A stretch of DNA of 64,000 nt from Microbacterium pygmaeum (GTDB taxonomy: Bacteria; Actinomycetota; Actinomycetes; Actinomycetales; Microbacteriaceae): assembly GCF_900100885.1 (NCBI RefSeq), contig NZ_LT629692.1, positions 620,001-684,000 of the forward strand, in the 5' to 3' direction. The stretch's first letter is position 1. Each line of letters opens with the position of its first letter. A model generated the notes under the pieces. The model did not search any database. It had not been told where the DNA came from and saw only the letters and a list, made by a program, of their open reading frames with translations. The position numbers were made by a program, and so were the translations under genes. Positions 60,435 through 64,000 of this stretch are shown here, piece by piece.

Positions 60435-62399
60435 ATGACCGAAGCCTCCCGATCCGGTCTCGCCCTCGATGAGCTGAGCGCTGAGATCCGCCCGCAGGAT
60501 GACCTGTTCCGCCACGTCAATGGAGCGTGGCTCGATCGCACCGAGATCCCCGACGACAAGGCCCGCTGGGGCTCGTTCCACCTCATCGCCGAGCAGGCCG
60601 AGAAGGACGTCCACGCGATCATCGAGGAATCGCAGGACGCCGAGCCCGGCACTGAGACCCGCAAGATCGGCGACCTGTACTCCAGCTTCATGGACACCGA
60701 GCGCATCGCCGAGCTCGGCGCCGCACCGGTGGCCGACCAGCTGGCGCGCGTCGACGCCATCGAGAGCATCCCGGCCCTGCTGCGGACGCTCGGCGAACTC
60801 GAGCGAGACGGCATCGGCGGCCTGATCGGCCTGTACGTCGAGCCCGACCCCGGCAACCCCCAGCGCTACGTGCCGTTCCTCGTCCAGGGCGGGCTGTCGC
60901 TGCCGGATGAGAGCTACTACCGCCTCGACAACTTCGAGGAGACGCGCTTCGCCTACCGCGCGCACATCCAGACGCTGCTCGAGCTGGCGGGAGTGGCGGA
61001 TGCCGCGGCATCCGCTGATCGGATCTTCGCGCTCGAGACCGAACTGGCCACGCACCATTGGGACAACGTGAAGAGCCGCGATGCGGTCGCGACCTACAAC
61101 CTCAAGACGTGGGACGAGGTCGAGGCGCTCGCCGGGATCGACCTCACGCCGTGGCTCGAGGGCACCGCCCCGGGGCGTGAGGAGGCGTTCGCCGAGGCGA
61201 ACGTGTACCAGCCGAGCTTCCTCGAGGGGATGGGGAGCCTGCTCGTCGAGGCTCGCCTGGACGATTGGAAGGCGTGGGTGCGCTGGCGCATCGTGCACGG
61301 CGCGGCCGCATTCCTGTCGGACCCGTTCGTCGAGGAGAACTTCGCCTTCTACGGCACGCAGATGACCGGCGTGCCGGTCAACCGGGAGCGCTGGAAGCGC
61401 GGCGTCGGCCTCACCGAGGCGGCGCTGGGCGAGGCCATCGGCCGCGTCTACGTGGAGCGGCACTTCCCGCCGAGCGCCAAGGAGGCGATGGACGAGCTGG
61501 TCGCGAACCTGCTCGCCGCCTACCGCGACAGCATCCGGACCCTGGAATGGATGACGCCCGAGACGCGCGAGCGGGCGCTCGCCAAACTCGACGCCTTCAC
61601 ACCCAAGATCGGCTACCCGGTGAAGTGGCGCGACTACTCGGCGCTCGAGATCGACGCGCTCGACCTGGTCGGCAACGTCCGTCGCGCGCACATCCATGAG
61701 CACGACCGCCAGCTCGGACGCATCGGCGGACCCGTCGACCGCGACGAGTGGTACATGACCCCGCAGACGGTCAATGCGTACTACAACCCGCTGATGAACG
61801 AGATCGTGTTCCCCGCGGCGATCCTGCAGTACCCGTTCTTCGACGCCGACCGTGACGCCGCAGCCAACTACGGCGGGATCGGCGCGGTCATCGGCCACGA
61901 GATCGGTCACGGCTTCGACGACCAGGGCAGTCGCTTCGACGGCGATGGGTCGCTGCGCGATTGGTGGACGGATGCTGATCGCACCGCCTTCGAGGAGCGC
62001 ACGGCGATCCTCATCGAGCAGTTCAACGAGCTCACCCCGGTGGGCCTGCCGGAGGGCAACGCCGTCAACGGCGCGCTGACGATCGGCGAGAACATCGGCG
62101 ACCTGGGAGGCCTCGGTATCTCGATCAAGGCGTACGAGCTCTCGCTCGACGGAGCGGATGCTCCCGAGGTCGACGGCTTCACCGGCATCCAGAGGCTCCT
62201 GCTGTCGTGGGCGCAGATCTGGCAGCAGAAGGGGCGCGAAGCCGAGACGATCCGTCTCCTCACGATCGACCCGCACTCGCCGAACGAGTTCCGCTGCAAC
62301 CAGATCGTCCGTAACATCGATGCGTTCTACGACGCGTTCGATGTCACCGAGACCGATCAGCTCTGGCTCGACTCCGACAAGCGCGTCACGATCTGGTGA
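60435..62399 (+). CDS. M13 family metallopeptidase (PepO/neprilysin-like)
   Basis: 654 residues. The zinc motif is VIGHEIGHGFDDQGSRFD, substrate-binding NAYYNPLMNEIVFPAAI lies before it, the third ligand is in GENIGDLGGL, and the end FRCNQIVRNIDAFYDAFDV is typical. No signal peptide, so it is cytoplasmic, as in many bacterial PepO proteins, and probably degrades oligopeptides. TATCCT lies six bases before the ATG. Confidence 0.93.
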   Translation: MTEASRSGLALDELSAEIRPQDDLFRHVNGAWLDRTEIPDDKARWGSFHLIAEQAEKDVHAIIEESQDAEPGTETRKIGDLYSSFMDTERIAELGAAPVADQLARVDAIESIPALLRTLGELERDGIGGLIGLYVEPDPGNPQRYVPFLVQGGLSLPDESYYRLDNFEETRFAYRAHIQTLLELAGVADAAASADRIFALETELATHHWDNVKSRDAVATYNLKTWDEVEALAGIDLTPWLEGTAPGREEAFAEANVYQPSFLEGMGSLLVEARLDDWKAWVRWRIVHGAAAFLSDPFVEENFAFYGTQMTGVPVNRERWKRGVGLTEAALGEAIGRVYVERHFPPSAKEAMDELVANLLAAYRDSIRTLEWMTPETRERALAKLDAFTPKIGYPVKWRDYSALEIDALDLVGNVRRAHIHEHDRQLGRIGGPVDRDEWYMTPQTVNAYYNPLMNEIVFPAAILQYPFFDADRDAAANYGGIGAVIGHEIGHGFDDQGSRFDGDGSLRDWWTDADRTAFEERTAILIEQFNELTPVGLPEGNAVNGALTIGENIGDLGGLGISIKAYELSLDGADAPEVDGFTGIQRLLLSWAQIWQQKGREAETIRLLTIDPHSPNEFRCNQIVRNIDAFYDAFDVTETDQLWLDSDKRVTIW

Positions 62400-62478
62400 T
62401 CCGAGCTCGACGCACCCGTCGAGCTCCCCGGCGCCCGCGTGGCGCACCCCTCGAGCAGTCAACGGAAGGAACCCGACG

Positions 62479-63399
62479 GTGGGCACTCCACCCGATCCCA
62501 TCAGGGACACCGAGTCGCTTCGGGGGTCGCGACGCAGCAAGACAAGATTGCCGAGGCGGGCGGCAGTCGGCCGCAGATCATTCGCCTCGACGTTGAAGGC
62601 GCTCGACGAGCTCGCCTCGTCGGGAGCGAAGGTGTCGGTGCGCATCACCGACCTCGACCGTGGCACGTCGGTGCTGGCCGGCGACGACTTCGTGACCCTG
62701 CCGATCGCGGGCCTCGGGATCGTGCCGCTCCTCATCGACGTCGCGGCCGCCTTCGAGGCCGGCGCGCTCGATCCGCTCGAGATCGTCGAGCGCACTTCGG
62801 TGGAGCCTGTGACGGTGGCGGGTATCTGGCAGCACCTCAAGGCGCCGGCCCTGCCGCTGTCGGATCTGGCGGTGCTGACCGCGGCGACCGGCGACGCGCT
62901 CGCCGCGAACGTGCTGATCGAGAAGGTCGGGTTGCCCGCGGTCCGCGCCCGGATCGAGCAGATGGGACTGACCCGCCTCGCCCTGCTGGACCGCTTCCGC
63001 GACGAACGCGGACCCGACGACGCGCCGCACGTCGCGCTCGGCTCGGCGCGCGAGCTCGCCGAGGTCTTCGCCGAGCTGGTGAACACGAACGTCGTCTCGG
63101 CGGCTGTCAGCGCGCAGGTCGCGGAGTGGCTGAGCCTCAACCACGACCTCTCATTGGTCGCCTCGGCGACCGGGCTCGACCCGTTCGCGCACGAGAACGA
63201 CGAGCACGGCCTGCTCTTCGTGAACAAGACGGGGAGGGATGCCGGCGTCCGCGTCGAAGCGGGAGTGCTCGCCGGCCCGCGGGCCGGCGTCTCGTACGCG
63301 CTGATCGTGTGCTTCGACGACCTGTCGATATCGCATCGGCTCCGGGCGCACGAGGCCTTCCGCACGCTCGGGACCGACCTCATGGAGTACGTGTTTTGA
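62479..63399 (+). CDS. Class A beta-lactamase-fold protein without catalytic Ser/Lys
   Basis: 306 residues. The fold order of class A enzymes is clear, but key residues are replaced: where SxxK is expected, residues 77-81 read AGLGI; the SDN loop reads GDA (138-140); only KTG at 250-252 stays. No signal peptide. The protein is probably a non-hydrolytic relative that binds rather than cuts a ligand. GGAAGGAACC precedes the GTG. The stop overlaps the aminotransferase start, so the two are coupled. Confidence 0.76.
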   Translation: MGTPPDPIRDTESLRGSRRSKTRLPRRAAVGRRSFASTLKALDELASSGAKVSVRITDLDRGTSVLAGDDFVTLPIAGLGIVPLLIDVAAAFEAGALDPLEIVERTSVEPVTVAGIWQHLKAPALPLSDLAVLTAATGDALAANVLIEKVGLPAVRARIEQMGLTRLALLDRFRDERGPDDAPHVALGSARELAEVFAELVNTNVVSAAVSAQVAEWLSLNHDLSLVASATGLDPFAHENDEHGLLFVNKTGRDAGVRVEAGVLAGPRAGVSYALIVCFDDLSISHRLRAHEAFRTLGTDLMEYVF

Positions 63400-64000
63400 A
63401 CGACGAGTCCTTCTGGTCCGACGCCGACCGGCACCTGATCCGCTACTCCGGCTCGTGGTCGCCGCGGATCATCGAGCGCGCCGCCGGCTCGTACATCTAC
63501 GACAGCGAGGGCCGCGCCATCCTCGATTTCACATCGGGGCAGATGAGCGCGGTGCTGGGCCACTCGCACCCCGACATCGTGCGAGCCGTGAGCGAGTCGG
63601 TCGCCTCGCTGGATCACCTCTTCAGCGGCATGCTGTCGCGGCCCGTGGTGACCTTCGCACGTCGGCTGTCCGAGACCCTCCCGCCGAACCTCACCAAGAC
63701 GATGGTGCTCACCACCGGCGCCGAGGCGAACGAGGCGGCGATCAAGATCGCGAAGCTGGCGACCGGGAAGTACGAGATCGTCTCGTTCGACCGCTCGTGG
63801 CACGGCATGACCTCCGGCGCGGCCGCCGCGACGTTCTCGGCGGGTCGGCGCGGCTACGGGCCCGTGGTGCCCGGCAACCTGACGCTCCCGACTCCGAACG
63901 CGTATCGCTCGCCGTTCCGCGCCGCCGACGGCTCCTACGACTGGGAAGCCGAGCTGTCGTACGGCTTCGCGTCCGTGGACGCGCAGTCCACCGGAGCGCT
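63396..64000 (+). CDS. Class III aminotransferase (2,2-dialkylglycine decarboxylase-like), partial
   Basis: The first 201 residues are present; the PLP-lysine part lies beyond the window. The segments ILDFTSGQMSAVLGHSHPDI, LSRPVVTFARRLSETLPP, TTGAEANEAAIKIAKLATGK and SFDRSWHGMTSGAAAATF match dialkylglycine decarboxylase rather than ornithine or GABA enzymes. The TTG at 63396 overlaps the stop of the upstream gene (TTGA). Enzyme would decarboxylate 2,2-dialkyl amino acids with pyruvate as amino acceptor. Confidence 0.85.
   Translation, partial: MNDESFWSDADRHLIRYSGSWSPRIIERAAGSYIYDSEGRAILDFTSGQMSAVLGHSHPDIVRAVSESVASLDHLFSGMLSRPVVTFARRLSETLPPNLTKTMVLTTGAEANEAAIKIAKLATGKYEIVSFDRSWHGMTSGAAAATFSAGRRGYGPVVPGNLTLPTPNAYRSPFRAADGSYDWEAELSYGFASVDAQSTGA

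Noticed and set aside
60360..63803. Minus-strand open frame of more than 1100 codons
   Set aside because: It is the mirror of the M13 peptidase and the beta-lactamase-fold gene, which have clear motifs; the frame is open only because of GC-rich codon bias.

Overview
The window is chromosomal DNA from a high-GC actinobacterium, most likely a Microbacteriaceae member close to Microbacterium. This is an inference from base composition, heavy use of GTG starts, many leaderless promoters (TANNNT followed 6-7 bases later by ATG or GTG), a DUF222/HNH gene, and a frequent GGATGCC/GGCATCC word inside genes. No rRNA, tRNA, CRISPR array, prophage or replication origin was seen. One intact insertion sequence is present; everything else looks like host chromosome with a few decayed genes.

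Layout. 1-9.5 kb: the end of a K+ channel gene, an AI-2E family permease, an LLM-type oxidoreductase, a small SHOCT/DUF6325 cluster, a MalT-like LuxR regulator and two GT4 glycosyltransferases. 9.5-17 kb: a GlxA/AraC regulator with an IS481-family element inserted exactly at its stop codon, a secreted M28 aminopeptidase, a SulP transporter and a degenerate Hsp70-like membrane protein with an extracellular eight-residue repeat tail. 17-24 kb: an N-domain-less ClpB behind a HAIR-like operator, a UbiA prenyltransferase, and a convergent srsABC-like set (FAD hydroxylase, methyltransferase, type III polyketide synthase). 24-31 kb: a PIN-toxin remnant, an MFS exporter with a divergent ArsR regulator, RraA, nitroreductase, glucose-6-phosphate dehydrogenase and a GH15 hydrolase. 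31-39 kb: a two-component system with an ABC-2 exporter, an HxlR cluster, exonuclease III, pyrE and a ROK protein. 39-48 kb: DUF222/HNH protein, DUF805 remnant, zinc-ribbon nuclease-like protein, and MarR- and MerR-controlled genes behind paired palindromic operators. 48-56 kb: second SulP transporter, GH16 hydrolase, GNATs, HAD phosphatase, a collapsed SMR efflux pair, SDR and lipoprotein. 56-64 kb: MntR/MntH manganese module, SpoU methyltransferase, MATE exporter, M13 peptidase, a beta-lactamase-fold protein without its active-site residues, and a truncated class III aminotransferase.

How the parts work together. Several regulator-target pairs can be read directly from operator architecture: ArsR-MFS, MarR-VOC, MerR-DUF4188, HxlR-VOC-RibD and MntR-MntH. 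The type III PKS, methyltransferase and hydroxylase are translationally coupled and match the order of phenolic-lipid genes; the adjacent UbiA could add a prenyl group. The clearest unusual signals are a palindromic element present once between genes and once in frame inside mntH, the degenerate Hsp70-like receptor-shaped protein next to clpB, and several genes caught in the course of decay.
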